A DNA stretch of 64,000 nucleotides from Rhodococcus sp. KRD197 (GTDB taxonomy: Bacteria; Actinomycetota; Actinomycetes; Mycobacteriales; Mycobacteriaceae): assembly GCF_017168235.1 (NCBI RefSeq), contig NZ_JABFAO010000001.1:332048-396047 (forward strand), written 5' to 3'. Of this stretch, positions 52,639-63,057 are shown piece after piece. The translations under genes were made by a program, and so were the position numbers. Numbering within the stretch: position 1 is the stretch's first letter; the number at the start of each line of letters is the position of its first letter. Under the pieces are notes generated by a model. It saw nothing but the letters and a program-made list of their open reading frames with translations, had not been told where the DNA came from and ran no database searches.

Positions 52639-54318
52639 ATGACTCGGATGAGTCCGCGATCCGCAGCTTCCGAACGAGCAAAGACCAATTCTGGCAGATC
52701 GAAACCGGTAACTCGCGAGAAACCCCAGGCAGACGGTGTTTTCAGTGGTTACTCGGATGTCGGCAAATACGGTCTGGCCTTCGACGAGATGTTCGACGCA
52801 GACGGCAAGACCCGTTCGCCGTACAAGGGCATCCACACTGCACTCGAGCCCGCCAGCCCCGTAGACCTCGACGCGCGGTCCGATGCCCTCGGGCGCGCGT
52901 TCATCGATCAGGGCATCACCTTCTCGCTGTCCGGCCAGGAACGACCGTTCCCGCTGGACCAGGTACCTCGCGTCATCGCCGCAGGCGAATGGACCCGTCT
53001 CGAGCGGGGCATCAAACAGCGAGTCAAAGCGCTCGAGATGTTCCTCGCGGACATCTACGGCGATCAAGAAATCCTGCGCGACGGTGTGGTGCCGAAGCGC
53101 CTGGTGACCTCCTGCCAACACTTTCATCGTGAAGCGATCGGCATCGTGCCGCCCAACGGTGTCCGAATTCACGTCGCCGGCATCGACCTCATCCGTGACG
53201 CACAAGGCACCTTCCGGGTACTCGAGGACAATCTCAGGTCACCCTCCGGTGTCTCCTACGTCATGGAAAACCGTCGCACGATGGCCCGGGTCTTTCCGGA
53301 TCTGTTCGCCTCGCACCGCGTGCGCGCAGTGGGGGATTACGCCTCGCATCTGTTGCGGGCGCTCCGTGCTGCGGCCGCCCTCAACGAGGCCGACCCGACA
53401 GTGGTCGTGCTCACCCCCGGCGTGGCCAATTCCGCCTACTTCGAACACTCGCTGCTGGCGCGGCTGATGGGTGTGGAGTTGGTCGAGGGCCGCGACCTGT
53501 TCTGTCGCGACAATGTGGTCTACATGCGTACCACCGAAGGCGAACGCCAGGTCGACGTCATCTATCGCCGTATCGACGACGATTATCTCGATCCGATGCA
53601 GTTCCGGCCTGACTCGGTGCTGGGTGTGGCAGGCATCGTCAACGCCGCGCGCGCCGGCAATGTGGTCATCTCCAGTGCGGTCGGCAACGGCGTCGGCGAC
53701 GACAAACTCGTCTACACCTACGTGCCCACCATCATCGACTACTACTTGAACGAGAAGCCGCAGCTCGCCAATGTGGACACCTTCCGGTGCTGGCTCGACG
53801 CGGAGTGCGAGGAAGTCCTGGACCGGGTCGACGAACTCGTCATCAAGCCCGTCGAAGGATCGGGCGGGTACGGCATCGTCTTCGGTCCCGATGCCTCGCC
53901 GAAAGAGCTCGCGGCCATCACCAAGAAGATCAAGGCAGACCCGCGTGGGTGGATCGCGCAGCCGGTGGTGCAGCTGTCCACCGTGCCGACCAAGATCGGT
54001 GACCGGCTGGTTCCGCGGCACGTCGACCTTCGGCCTTTCGCCGTCAACGACGGAGACGACGTGTGGGTTCTCCCAGGCGGACTCACCCGAGTCGCGCTAC
54101 CCGAGGGCTCGCTCGTGGTGAACTCGAGCCAAGGCGGTGGCAGCAAGGACACGTGGGTGTTGGCCTCACGTACCTCCCAGGAAGAGCAGGAGCTCGCCGG
54201 TGAGGAGATCGTCAGCGAGCCACCGGAATCGCCCAGTGTGGAACAGGGGCCCGAGCTGACGATGGATCAACAACAGCAACAGCAACAGCAACAGCTCGCG
54301 AACGGTGGTGGACACTAG
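52639..54318 (+). CDS. circularly permuted type 2 ATP-grasp protein
   Basis: A 559-residue protein (DUF404/DUF407 families; Rv2411c position). Typical segments are [81 protein letters not shown] and [16 protein letters not shown]. These enzymes probably ligate amino-acid or peptide substrates; together with the next alpha-E and transglutaminase genes they form a conserved trio thought to make and process a peptide. The start is uncertain (52639 or 52648). The C-terminus holds a run of nine Gln coded by CAA/CAG repeats. Confidence 0.9.
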   Translation: MTRMSPRSAASERAKTNSGRSKPVTREKPQADGVFSGYSDVGKYGLAFDEMFDADGKTRSPYKGIHTALEPASPVDLDARSDALGRAFIDQGITFSLSGQERPFPLDQVPRVIAAGEWTRLERGIKQRVKALEMFLADIYGDQEILRDGVVPKRLVTSCQHFHREAIGIVPPNGVRIHVAGIDLIRDAQGTFRVLEDNLRSPSGVSYVMENRRTMARVFPDLFASHRVRAVGDYASHLLRALRAAAALNEADPTVVVLTPGVANSAYFEHSLLARLMGVELVEGRDLFCRDNVVYMRTTEGERQVDVIYRRIDDDYLDPMQFRPDSVLGVAGIVNAARAGNVVISSAVGNGVGDDKLVYTYVPTIIDYYLNEKPQLANVDTFRCWLDAECEEVLDRVDELVIKPVEGSGGYGIVFGPDASPKELAAITKKIKADPRGWIAQPVVQLSTVPTKIGDRLVPRHVDLRPFAVNDGDDVWVLPGGLTRVALPEGSLVVNSSQGGGSKDTWVLASRTSQEEQELAGEEIVSEPPESPSVEQGPELTMDQQQQQQQQQLANGGGH

Positions 54319-55293
54319 ATGCTCGCTCGGAACGCAGAATCGCTCTACTGGATCGGGCGCTACGTGGAGCGGGCAGACGACACTGCTCGCATCCTGGATG
54401 TGACCGTCCATCAACTGCTCGAAGACGCCACCGTGGACCCGGATCAGATTTCCCGAGTTCTGCTCAGGGTGCTGGGCTTCAAGCACGAGCCGGACGTCTC
54501 TCTCGATGTGTGGTCGCTGACCGAACTCGTCGCATTCAGTCGCGACGGAAGCGGATCGATCGTCGACTCACTGTCCAGCGCACGCGAAAACGCGCGCGGC
54601 GCACGTGAGGTCACCTCCAGTGAGATGTGGGAATGCCTCAACACGACCTACAACGGTCTCAACGAAAGCATCAGAGCGTCCAAACGCACCGGACCCCATC
54701 AGTTCTTCAGCTACATCGAGGAACGCGCGGCCATGTTCGCCGGGCTTGCCGACTCGACGCTCAGCCACGACGACGGCTACCGCTTCCTCATTCTCGGTCG
54801 CTCAGTGGAGCGGATCGACATGACCGTGCGCCTGCTGCTTTCGCGCGCAGGCGACCGACCCTCCTCGCCGGCGTGGGTGACGGTGCTCCGTTCGGCCGGT
54901 GCGCACGATACGTACCTGCGCACATATCGCGGGGCTCTCGACGCTCAGCGTGTGCTCGAGTTCATGTTGTTGGACAGGCTCTTTCCGAGGTCGGTGTTCT
55001 ACGCGCTCAGTGAAGCGGAGCGATCCCTCGATCGACTGGACCATCAACCGAACAGTCGCGTCGGCGCGCGCGCGGAAGCGCAGCGCCTTCTGGGTCGCGC
55101 ACGCAGCGAACTCGAATTCCTGCGCCCCGGAGCGTTGTTGGACGATCTGCAGGAACGACTGCTCTCGCTACAGGAGACGTGTCGCGACCTCGGTGAAGCG
55201 ATTTCGAAGCAGTACTTCCACGCCGCGCCCTGGGTCGCGTGGACAGACGCCGGTTCCGGCGCATTCGAAGACCAACTGGAAGGTGAATTGTGA
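54319..55293 (+). CDS. alpha-E domain-containing protein (DUF403)
   Basis: A 324-residue all-helical protein starting MLARNAESLYWIGRYVERAD, the signature of the alpha-E family, with RFLILGRSVERIDMTVRLLL. It always accompanies the ATP-grasp protein (here directly adjacent) and the transglutaminase. Its biochemical role is unknown; a scaffold or amide-ligase partner has been suggested from context. The stop overlaps the next GTG. Confidence 0.92.
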   Translation: MLARNAESLYWIGRYVERADDTARILDVTVHQLLEDATVDPDQISRVLLRVLGFKHEPDVSLDVWSLTELVAFSRDGSGSIVDSLSSARENARGAREVTSSEMWECLNTTYNGLNESIRASKRTGPHQFFSYIEERAAMFAGLADSTLSHDDGYRFLILGRSVERIDMTVRLLLSRAGDRPSSPAWVTVLRSAGAHDTYLRTYRGALDAQRVLEFMLLDRLFPRSVFYALSEAERSLDRLDHQPNSRVGARAEAQRLLGRARSELEFLRPGALLDDLQERLLSLQETCRDLGEAISKQYFHAAPWVAWTDAGSGAFEDQLEGEL

Positions 55294-56132
55294 GCTGGCG
55301 TATGCGCGTTGTCCACACCACGGGCTATCAGTACGACGCGCCGGTGACGTCGTCGTACAACGAGGCCCGTCTCACCCCGCGCAGCGACAATCGTCAGAAC
55401 GTCATTCTCAACCGCGTCGAGACCAATCCCGTGACCCGCAGTTACCGGTACACCGATTACTGGGGCACCGCTGTGACGGCCTTCGACCTGCACGCGCCGC
55501 ACACGGAGTTGGAGGTGACGGGATCCTCTGTCGTCGAGACCGATCCGTTCTCGCCTCCGGAGGAGTCGGCATCGTGGGAGGAACTGGCGAGCGAACCCGT
55601 CATCGACCGCTTCAACGAGGTTCTCGACAACTCGGCGTACGTCCCGAAGAATCGACAGCTCGCCGCGGTGGCGAAAAAGCTGTCCAAGGGGTTGCCGCCA
55701 CAGGAGTCCGTGGTGGAGATCGCCAACTGGGTGCACCAGGAGATGTCCTACGTGCCCGGCACCACGGGTGTGCACACCTCCGCCGTGGAAGCGTGGAGTG
55801 AGAAGAAGGGCGTCTGCCAGGATTACGCCCACCTGACGCTGCTGATGTTGCGGAGCATCGGCATCCCCGCGCGGTACGTGTCGGGATATCTGCACCCGAC
55901 GCGGGAAGCCGTGGTCGGCAGTTCGGTCGAGGGGCAGTCCCACGCGTGGGTCGAGGCGTGGACCGGCGCCTGGTGGGGGTACGACCCCACCAACGCGATA
56001 GCGGTCAACGAGCAGCATGTGTCGGTGGGACTCGGTCGCGACTACGCGGACGTCCCGCCGCTCAAAGGCATCTTCTCCGGCGGTGGGTCGACAGCACTCG
56101 ATGTTGTAGTAGAGATCACACGCCTGGCGTAA
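55290..56132 (+). CDS. transglutaminase-like cysteine protease family protein
   Basis: A 280-residue protein with an N-terminal beta domain (VVHTTGYQYDAPVTSSYNEA) and a transglutaminase-like core. The catalytic Cys is in KKGVCQDYAHLTLLMLRSIG, His in GQSHAWVEAW and Asp in WGYDPTNA. Such bacterial proteins hydrolyse or transfer peptide bonds. It is coupled to the alpha-E gene and completes the conserved trio (Rv2409c position). Confidence 0.93.
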   Translation: MSWRMRVVHTTGYQYDAPVTSSYNEARLTPRSDNRQNVILNRVETNPVTRSYRYTDYWGTAVTAFDLHAPHTELEVTGSSVVETDPFSPPEESASWEELASEPVIDRFNEVLDNSAYVPKNRQLAAVAKKLSKGLPPQESVVEIANWVHQEMSYVPGTTGVHTSAVEAWSEKKGVCQDYAHLTLLMLRSIGIPARYVSGYLHPTREAVVGSSVEGQSHAWVEAWTGAWWGYDPTNAIAVNEQHVSVGLGRDYADVPPLKGIFSGGGSTALDVVVEITRLA

Positions 56133-56182
56133 CGTACTGCTCGGCAGGTTTCGTTCGAAGACCATCGAGCAGAGGCGGGCAC

Positions 56183-56953
56183 ATGTCGACAGCACAGGAG
56201 CACGTGGAACCGGAAGTCATCTCCGAAACGAAGAAGTACATTGCAGAAGCGATAGGAACCTTCGTTCTGGTGTTCGTCGCCGTCGGCACGGCGGTGTTCG
56301 CCGGAGACAAGGTCGGCAATCTCGGGGTGGCTCTGGCCTTCGGCTTGACGCTTCTGTTTCTGGTGTACGCGATCGGGCCGATTTCCGGATGCCACGTCAA
56401 CCCGGCGGTGACCGTCGGGCAGGCTCTGCTCGGTAGGTTGTCCGCCGGGAAGGCCGGTCTCTACATCGTCGCCCAGGTGATCGGCGGTCTCGTTGCGGGC
56501 GCCGTTCTCTTCGCCGTGGCCAATTCGCTGCCGTCGTACGACCGCGCCGAGAACGGGCTCGGTGGCAATGGTTGGGGCCAGCACAGCCCGTCGGCTATCA
56601 AGGGTCCACTCGGCGGCGTGCTCGAGAACGGTTACGGGATCGGTGCCGCCATCGCGATCGAGGTGTTGCTCACCGCGTTGCTCGTGTTCGTGGTGCTCGC
56701 CTCCACCGACCAGATTTCCGACGTCCCGCTGGCCGGTGTCTCGATCGGATTCACTCTCGCGGCGATCCACCTCGTGTCGATCCCGATCGACAACACGTCC
56801 GTCAACCCGGCACGAAGCCTTGCCGTCGCCCCGTGGCAGCCGGGGGCGCTCGGCCAGGTGTGGTTGTTCATCGTCTTCCCGTTGATCGGTGGGGCGCTCG
56901 GTGCGCTGACCTACCGCGGGGTGTTCGGTCGGTACAACCGGATGGACTCCTAG
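56183..56953 (+). CDS. aqpZ: aquaporin Z-like MIP channel
   Basis: A 256-residue, six-helix channel with both NPA boxes (GCHVNPAVTVGQ and TSVNPARSLA) and EAIGTFVLVFVAVGTAVF at the start. A loop of about 25 residues (YDRAENGLGGNGWGQH) lies after helix 3, as in AqpZ types. The second half-motif has Arg after NPA as in water-selective channels. Rapid water flux fits the osmotic theme of the ectoine genes, but there is no direct link. The stop overlaps the stop of the opposite gene by four bases. Confidence 0.92.
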   Translation: MSTAQEHVEPEVISETKKYIAEAIGTFVLVFVAVGTAVFAGDKVGNLGVALAFGLTLLFLVYAIGPISGCHVNPAVTVGQALLGRLSAGKAGLYIVAQVIGGLVAGAVLFAVANSLPSYDRAENGLGGNGWGQHSPSAIKGPLGGVLENGYGIGAAIAIEVLLTALLVFVVLASTDQISDVPLAGVSIGFTLAAIHLVSIPIDNTSVNPARSLAVAPWQPGALGQVWLFIVFPLIGGALGALTYRGVFGRYNRMDS

Positions 56954-57513
56954 GACCAGCTGTAGTCCGAACGGAGCCGTGACGCGACGGCGTCGAACTT
57001 GCCTCTGGCGAGGATGGCGCCTTCGCGACGGATTCCGTTCTCGGGCACGTCGAGAACGCGGTCGAGACGGATCCAGCTCGCGCGTCCTGCGCTGTCCCAC
57101 GAACCCGAGCCGATCGAGACCCAGTTGGCCTCCCCGTCACGGTCGCTTTGGCTGGAGAGCATCAGACCCAGCAGCGTCTGCCCGTCACGCCCGACGACGA
57201 GTACCGGCCGATCCTTGCCCTGGGTTGGATCCTCCTCGTATGCCACCCACGTCCAGACGATTTCGCCCGGGTCGGCCTCACCGTCCAGGTCGGGGGAGTA
57301 CTCGACGCGTCGCGCCCGCTGGGCAGTGGGCACGGTGTGCGAGGCGACCGGCCGACCGGCCGGAACGTCTGGCCCGGTCGAGGACTTGCCGGTGACTGCG
57401 TCCAGGCCCTTTTGCAGGGCACCGGACCTCTGCAGTTGGCGAAACAGTTTCGGTCCCTCACGCAGGGCGACCATGCCGAATTGCTTCCCGTACGTACTCC
57501 ACTTGCCAGCCAT
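56950..57513 (-). CDS. PemK/MazF-like family protein
   Basis: A 187-residue protein whose C-terminal 120 residues are MazF-like: PGEIVWTWVAYEEDPTQGKD...RPVLVVGRDGQTLLGLMLSS and WIRLDRVLDVPENGIRREGA. A basic helical N-terminus precedes it. No antitoxin gene is adjacent, so this is probably one of the solitary, conserved actinobacterial members with a housekeeping or RNA-binding role rather than a toxin. ATG 57513 or GTG 57519. Confidence 0.8.
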   Translation of the reverse strand: MAGKWSTYGKQFGMVALREGPKLFRQLQRSGALQKGLDAVTGKSSTGPDVPAGRPVASHTVPTAQRARRVEYSPDLDGEADPGEIVWTWVAYEEDPTQGKDRPVLVVGRDGQTLLGLMLSSQSDRDGEANWVSIGSGSWDSAGRASWIRLDRVLDVPENGIRREGAILARGKFDAVASRLRSDYSWS

Positions 57514-57673
57514 GGACACGGAGTTTAGTCAGTGTTCATCCGCAACGCCGCTACGTCCTGGTGAGCCGGCGGGCGACCCGCGACCGGATGCGCTAAGTAC
57601 GCCGGGTCGCAGACGTGGGACTATTGACATCGAGTCCGACAGCATTCTGCTATGACGCCAGCAAAGGATACGA

Positions 57674-59515
57674 GTGCCCAGCTTCGCCGACACGACGTTC
57701 ACCGATCCCTCTCGGATCAGGAACTTCTGCATCATTGCCCACATCGACCACGGTAAGTCGACGCTGGCAGACCGGATGCTGCAACTCACGGGCGTCGTCG
57801 ACGACCGGTCGATGCGGGCCCAGTACCTCGACCGCATGGACATCGAGCGCGAGCGCGGCATCACCATCAAGGCCCAGAACGTCCGGCTGCCATGGGTGGT
57901 CGACGGCGAAGAATTCGTCCTGCACCTCATCGACACGCCCGGCCACGTCGACTTCACCTACGAGGTCTCGCGTGCCCTCGAAGCGTGTGAGGGTGCGGTT
58001 CTGTTGGTCGACGCCGCGCAAGGCATCGAAGCTCAGACACTGGCAAATCTCTATCTGGCGCTCGACAAAGAGCTGACGATCATCCCGGTACTGAACAAGA
58101 TCGACCTGCCTGCCGCGGACCCGGACCGCTACGCCGCCGAGATCGCGCACATCATCGGCTGCGAACCCGGTGACGTATTGCGTGTATCCGGCAAGACCGG
58201 TGTCGGGGTCGAGGAGCTGCTCAACGAAGTGGTCAAGCTCGTGCCGGCACCGGTCGGCAACGCCGACGGCCCGGCTCGCGCGATGATCTTCGACTCCGTC
58301 TACGACACCTATCGCGGAGTCGTCACCTATGTTCGTGTGGTCGACGGGGCGCTGAATCCGCGTGAGAAAGTCACCATGATGTCGACCGGGTCGACACACG
58401 AACTCCTCGAAGTCGGCATCGTCTCGCCCGACCCGAAAGCGACCAAGGGTCTCGGCGTCGGCGAGGTCGGGTATCTCATCACCGGTGTCAAGGACGTTCG
58501 CCAGTCGAAGGTCGGCGATACGGTGACCACCGCGCGCAAGGGTGCAACCGAACCGTTGACGGGTTACCGCGAGCCGCGGCCGATGGTCTACTCCGGCCTG
58601 TACCCGCTCGACGGCTCGGACTACCCGGATCTGCGCGACGCGCTGGAGAAGCTGCAGCTCAACGATGCAGCGCTGACGTACGAACCGGAAACCTCGGTCG
58701 CGTTGGGGTTCGGCTTTCGCTGCGGGTTCCTCGGGCTGCTGCACATGGAGATCACGCGCGAGCGCCTCGAGCGCGAGTTCGACCTCGATCTGATCTCGAC
58801 CTCCCCCAACGTGGTGTACCGCGTGGAAATGGAGGACGGTTCCGAGCACGTGGTCACCAATCCGTCCTACTGGCCCGAGGGCAAACCCCGCGATGTGTTC
58901 GAGCCGATGGTCAAGTGCACCATCATTTCGCCGAGCGAGTTCATCGGATCGATCATGGAGCTGTGTCAGGCGCGACGCGGCGAACTCGGTGGCATGGACT
59001 ACCTGTCCGAGACTCGCGTGGAACTGCGTTACACGATCCCCATGGCCGAGATCATCTTCGACTTCTTCGACATCTTGAAGTCGCGTACCCGCGGGTACGC
59101 CAGCCTCGACTACGAGGAAATCGGCGAGCAGAGCGCCGCGCTTGTCAAGGTGGACATCCTGCTGCAGGGGGAAGCGGTCGATGCGTTCTCGGCGATCGTG
59201 CACAAGGACGCCGCTGCTGCCTACGGCAACAAGATGACGACCAAGCTCAAGGAACTCATACCCCGTCAACAGTTCGAGGTGCCGATCCAGGCTGCCATCG
59301 GTTCGCGAATCATTGCCCGCGAGAACATCCGTGCGATCCGCAAGGACGTCCTCGCCAAGTGCTACGGCGGCGACATCAGCCGCAAGCGGAAACTGATCGA
59401 GAAGCAGAAGGCCGGTAAGAAGCGGATGAAGACGATCGGCCGCGTGGAGGTGCCGCAGGAAGCCTTCGTCGCGGCGCTCTCGTCCGAATCGTCGACTGAC
59501 AAACCCAAGAAGTGA
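57674..59515 (+). CDS. lepA: elongation factor 4 (LepA)
   Basis: A 613-residue translational GTPase that acts on stalled or assembling ribosomes. G motifs: [44 protein letters not shown]. The LepA-specific C-terminal domain ends [20 protein letters not shown]. Length is normal. The GTG has AAAGGA upstream. Confidence 0.98.
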   Translation: MPSFADTTFTDPSRIRNFCIIAHIDHGKSTLADRMLQLTGVVDDRSMRAQYLDRMDIERERGITIKAQNVRLPWVVDGEEFVLHLIDTPGHVDFTYEVSRALEACEGAVLLVDAAQGIEAQTLANLYLALDKELTIIPVLNKIDLPAADPDRYAAEIAHIIGCEPGDVLRVSGKTGVGVEELLNEVVKLVPAPVGNADGPARAMIFDSVYDTYRGVVTYVRVVDGALNPREKVTMMSTGSTHELLEVGIVSPDPKATKGLGVGEVGYLITGVKDVRQSKVGDTVTTARKGATEPLTGYREPRPMVYSGLYPLDGSDYPDLRDALEKLQLNDAALTYEPETSVALGFGFRCGFLGLLHMEITRERLEREFDLDLISTSPNVVYRVEMEDGSEHVVTNPSYWPEGKPRDVFEPMVKCTIISPSEFIGSIMELCQARRGELGGMDYLSETRVELRYTIPMAEIIFDFFDILKSRTRGYASLDYEEIGEQSAALVKVDILLQGEAVDAFSAIVHKDAAAAYGNKMTTKLKELIPRQQFEVPIQAAIGSRIIARENIRAIRKDVLAKCYGGDISRKRKLIEKQKAGKKRMKTIGRVEVPQEAFVAALSSESSTDKPKK

Positions 59516-59532
59516 CGAGGTAAGTTGACCGG

Positions 59533-60540
59533 GTGACGACGCGAACTCTGAGCCAGTTGTCGGTTCCGATCATCAGTGCGCCGATGGCAGGGGGGCCGTC
59601 GACTCCAGAGCTTGCAGCTGCGGTGACGCGGGCCGGGGGCCTCGGGATGCTGGCCGGTGCGCTGCTCGATATGGAGACTTTCGCCGCCCAGATCGATTCG
59701 CTTCGGGAGCTCACGTTCGGCGTCAATCTGTTTCTTCCCGACGACCCCACCGAGGCCGATGTGGACGCCTACGCCCACACTCTGGCGCCGTGGTTCCGCA
59801 AGTTCGACGTATCCCCAGGTGACATGCCTCGACGCGATGACCGCTACCGGGAAAAGTTCGCCTGGTTGGTCGAGCATCCCGTCCCCCTCGTGTCGAGCAC
59901 GTTCGGCACCTTCGACGCCGCCGAAACCGAAGCGCTGCATCAGGTCGGCACCGAGGTGTGGTGCACGGTCACCTCCAGCGCCGAGGCAATGGAAGCGGAC
60001 GCCGCAGGCGTCGACGCGCTGATCGTGCAGGGCCCCGAAGCAGGCGGTCACCGGGGCAGCTTCGACGGCTCCGCGCCGGAGGTATCGCTGATCGACCTGC
60101 TCGCCGATGTGCGTTCGGCTTCCGACCTGCCGCGGATCGCGGCGGGGGGACTCATGGACGGCCACGACATCGCGCCTCTCCTCGCCGGAGGCTCCGCGCA
60201 CGCCGCGCAACTCGGCACTGCATTCCTCGACACCCACGAGGCCGGCACCCGACCAGTGCATCGGGAGCAACTCACGGCGAATCCGGAAACAGCAGTCACA
60301 CGCGCCTTTTCAGGCCGACCGGCTCGCGGACTGGTGAACGAGTTCATGCAGACATTCGGAGCGGACGCGCCACTGGCATACCCGGATGTGCACTATTTGA
60401 CGGCCCCGATGCGGGCGAAAGCCGGTGCCGCCGGGGATCCGTCGGCGCTGTCGATGTGGGCCGGGACCGGGCACTCGCGGGCACGCAACGCAGCAGCGTC
60501 CGAGCTGATGGCCGAGTGGGCGCAACAGCTCGGACGCTGA
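59533..60540 (+). CDS. nitronate monooxygenase family protein
   Basis: A 335-residue FMN TIM-barrel protein of the 2-nitropropane dioxygenase class. PIISAPMAGGPSTPELAAAV, GVNLFLPD, IVQGPEAGGHRGSFDG and AAGGLMDGHDIAPLLAGGSA are the FMN and substrate motifs. It oxidises toxic alkyl nitronates. It is 17 bases after lepA, probably cotranscribed, and converges on the trehalase gene. Confidence 0.93.
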   Translation: MTTRTLSQLSVPIISAPMAGGPSTPELAAAVTRAGGLGMLAGALLDMETFAAQIDSLRELTFGVNLFLPDDPTEADVDAYAHTLAPWFRKFDVSPGDMPRRDDRYREKFAWLVEHPVPLVSSTFGTFDAAETEALHQVGTEVWCTVTSSAEAMEADAAGVDALIVQGPEAGGHRGSFDGSAPEVSLIDLLADVRSASDLPRIAAGGLMDGHDIAPLLAGGSAHAAQLGTAFLDTHEAGTRPVHREQLTANPETAVTRAFSGRPARGLVNEFMQTFGADAPLAYPDVHYLTAPMRAKAGAAGDPSALSMWAGTGHSRARNAAASELMAEWAQQLGR

Positions 60541-60552
60541 CAGTCCTGCATG

Positions 60553-62595
60553 TCAGTTGGTGTGGGCCGGCTGAAAGTGGCCGGTCGCCTGGGCTTCTTC
60601 TGCGCGGATGACGTGGACGACCGCATTGATCAGCGCCAGATGGGTGAAGGCCTGCGGGTAGTTGCCGAGGTGCCGCCCGGTGTGCACGTCGATTTCCTCC
60701 GCGTAGAGCTTGAGCGGACTCGCATAGCCGAGCAGGCGCTCGCACAGATGCTTCGCACGCGGTAGCTCACCGATCTCGACGAGCGCCGACACCAGCCAGA
60801 AGGAACAGATGGTGAACGTGCCCTCCTCGCCTTCCAAGCCGTCGTCCGTGGTTTCGATCTTGTATCGGAGAACGAGACCGTCCACCGTCAACTCGTCGGC
60901 GATGGCGAGCACAGTTGCCCGGATGCGCGGATCGTCGGCCGGAAGGAACCGTAGTAGAGGCGCCAGCAGCAGCGAGGCATCCAGCGAATCGTGCCCGTAG
61001 CGCTGTGTGAAGACGCCACGGCTGTCGACGCCGTTCGCGAGGATGTCCTCCTTGATCTCGTCTGCGATCCCGCCCCACTTGATGGCGTAGTCGCTCTCAC
61101 CGTGAATGGCTGCCAGTTTCGCGCCACGATCGAGGGCAACCCAGCACATGACCTTCGACGAGGTGAAATGTTGTGGCTCGCCGCGGACTTCCCAGATCCC
61201 GCGGTCCGGTTTCCTCCAGTTCGCGATCGCTTCCTCCACCTGCCTCTTGAGCAGCGGCCACAACGACTCCGGAACGTGCTCGCGTGAGCGGACGTGCAGG
61301 TAGACCGAATCGAGCATCGTTCCCCAGATGTCATGCTGCTCTTGGTTGTACGCCCCGTTCCCGATGCGGACCGGCCGCGCCCCGTCATAGCCCGACAGAT
61401 GTGACAGCTCGGTTTCTTCGAGAGTCTTCTCGCCGCCGATGCCGTACATGACCTGGAGGGGATTGGCCTTGCCGTCCTCGGTCATCGACACATCCGACAT
61501 GAAGGAAAAGAAGTCGTTGGCCTCACGGTCCAGTCCGAGCGTGTAAAGACCCCACAGGGCGAAGGTCGAATCACGGACCCAGGTGAACCGGTAGTCCCAA
61601 TTGCGCTCTCCACCAGGAGTTTCCGGCAGAGATGTGGTCGACGCAGCGAGCAGCGCTCCGGTCGGGGCGTAGGTCAAACCCTTCAGCGTCAAAGCGCTGC
61701 GCTGCAGGTAGCCGCGCCACGGGTGATCGGGGAAGCGGCCGATGGTGATCCACTGCCGCCAGCACTCGGAGGTACGCCACATCTTCTCCGAGGCCTCCTC
61801 GAATGTCTGCGGTGCCGGTAGCTCGGACCACGACAGTGCGACGAAGATGTTGTCGCCCTCGGTCAGGCGCGTTCGGGCGCGAGCTTCGCGACCCTCGATG
61901 CCGATACGAAGGTTGGTGGTCAGCTTCAGCGATGGCTGATCACCGATCGAACTGGCCTCGCAGGTCGCGGTGGCCTCCTCGTACACCTTGCCGGTGTATT
62001 CCCATTGCGCGGTTGCACGGTGGTAGTCGAAGGCGGGTTCGCAACTCAACTCGAGTTCGACGGTGCCACTGACGCACTTGACCGTTCGAAGAAGAATGTG
62101 TTCCGCGTCCCAGTCCGATGGGGCACGCTTGTGCGTGCGTGAGCGCTGATCGGTGTTGTGCCACGGTCCCATGACGAGCGCGTCGCGGACGATGAGCCAG
62201 CCCGTCTCGGTCTGCCAGGTTGTCTCGACGATGAGTCCGCCAGGGAGATAGCGGCGGGCCGCTGGAACCGAGTGGCCGTACGGTCCCACTCTGAAGTGGC
62301 CGGCGCTGCGGTCCAGTACCGCCCCGAAGACGCTGGGGGAGTCTGCGCGGGGAATGCACATCCACTCGACGGAGCCGTTGCGTGCGATGAGGCACGTCGT
62401 CTCGCAATCGGACAGGAACGCGTAATCGTCGATCGGGGGAAAGGAGCTGCGATAGGAGAGTGGGGCGGTGACCGGAGCCTCGAGGCTCGTCAACGCACCC
62501 TCCTTCAGCTCTTCCTGGGGTTCGCGCATGTCGGGCGGCGGCAACTCGTCGCTGCGCACGGGTTCAACGTTCACCGGCTCCTCGAAGGCAGTCAT
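60553..62595 (-). CDS. treH: glycoside hydrolase family 15 protein, trehalase-type
   Basis: A 680-residue GH15 protein with an N-terminal beta-sandwich (DYAFLSDCETTCLIARNGSV) and an (alpha/alpha)6 barrel (NWDYRFTWVRDSTFALWGLY with the general acid region; LPADDPRIRATVLAIADELT). The mycobacterial homolog next to lepA (Rv2402) is a trehalase, so hydrolysis of trehalose to glucose is the likely role. Trehalose is another compatible solute, which fits the osmolyte theme. A charged 45-residue N-terminal stretch precedes the domain. Confidence 0.85.
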   Translation of the reverse strand: MTAFEEPVNVEPVRSDELPPPDMREPQEELKEGALTSLEAPVTAPLSYRSSFPPIDDYAFLSDCETTCLIARNGSVEWMCIPRADSPSVFGAVLDRSAGHFRVGPYGHSVPAARRYLPGGLIVETTWQTETGWLIVRDALVMGPWHNTDQRSRTHKRAPSDWDAEHILLRTVKCVSGTVELELSCEPAFDYHRATAQWEYTGKVYEEATATCEASSIGDQPSLKLTTNLRIGIEGREARARTRLTEGDNIFVALSWSELPAPQTFEEASEKMWRTSECWRQWITIGRFPDHPWRGYLQRSALTLKGLTYAPTGALLAASTTSLPETPGGERNWDYRFTWVRDSTFALWGLYTLGLDREANDFFSFMSDVSMTEDGKANPLQVMYGIGGEKTLEETELSHLSGYDGARPVRIGNGAYNQEQHDIWGTMLDSVYLHVRSREHVPESLWPLLKRQVEEAIANWRKPDRGIWEVRGEPQHFTSSKVMCWVALDRGAKLAAIHGESDYAIKWGGIADEIKEDILANGVDSRGVFTQRYGHDSLDASLLLAPLLRFLPADDPRIRATVLAIADELTVDGLVLRYKIETTDDGLEGEEGTFTICSFWLVSALVEIGELPRAKHLCERLLGYASPLKLYAEEIDVHTGRHLGNYPQAFTHLALINAVVHVIRAEEAQATGHFQPAHTN

Positions 62596-62687
62596 CGGTC
62601 AATCATCGGTGCCGGACTGCCCGCCGTCCACTGCTGACCCGTCGACCGCTGACTGTTGTCGGTGTGGCGCACCGTTAGGGTGAGAGC

Positions 62688-62918
62688 GTGAATGCGATCG
62701 CGACGTGGTGGGACGGGGTGGAACTGTGGATCATCGGGCTGCCTTTCATCCCGCAGTCGATCGTCGTGCTTCTCGTGGTGGTTCCCATCGCCTTCGGTTT
62801 GTCCCGATTGTTCGATCACGTGCTGGCCGAAATTCTCCGCGTTCTCGGACGCGATGCGCGCCCCGAGAGCGATGCGGTCTCGCCCGCATCTGACGTACCG
62901 CCTACGGAAGGTCGCTGA
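62688..62918 (+). CDS. small membrane protein, hypothetical
   Basis: A 76-residue protein with one hydrophobic segment (IIGLPFIPQSIVVLLVVVPI) and a polar tail. It resembles the short conserved membrane proteins found between the trehalase and subI genes in mycobacteria. TAGGGT six bases before the GTG suggests a leaderless transcript, divergent from the trehalase gene. Function unknown. Confidence 0.7.
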   Translation: MNAIATWWDGVELWIIGLPFIPQSIVVLLVVVPIAFGLSRLFDHVLAEILRVLGRDARPESDAVSPASDVPPTEGR

Positions 62919-62995
62919 TGCCCAAGTCGAGAGTCACCCTCGCGCTGATCGCACTGCTCGTGCTCGTCGTGCTCGCCTGGTTCTTCACCCGGTAG
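62918..62995 (+). CDS. 25-residue single-helix membrane protein
   Basis: ATG overlaps the previous stop (TGATG). The product MPKSRVTLALIALLVLVVLA plus WFFTR is one membrane helix between basic ends, a clean design for a micro-protein. The overlap with the upstream small membrane gene argues for real translation by coupling. Function unknown. Confidence 0.6.
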   Translation: MPKSRVTLALIALLVLVVLAWFFTR

Positions 62996-63020
62996 CGCGA
63001 GCGGTTCGTCGGCAGCGTGA

Positions 63021-63050
63021 TTGGGTCCGGCCGCGCCACTCTGCTAGATT
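63021..63050 (+). promoter_or_regulatory. promoter of the sulfate-transport leader
   Basis: TTGGGT (63021-63026), an 18-base spacer and TAGATT (63045-63050). The predicted start falls on the GTG at 63058, so the leader peptide would be translated from a leaderless mRNA. Confidence 0.55.
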
Positions 63051-63057
63051 TTGCTCC

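Noticed and set aside
56950-57513. Type II toxin-antitoxin module
   Set aside because: MazF-like fold only; no antitoxin gene on either side, so a toxin-antitoxin pair is not called.
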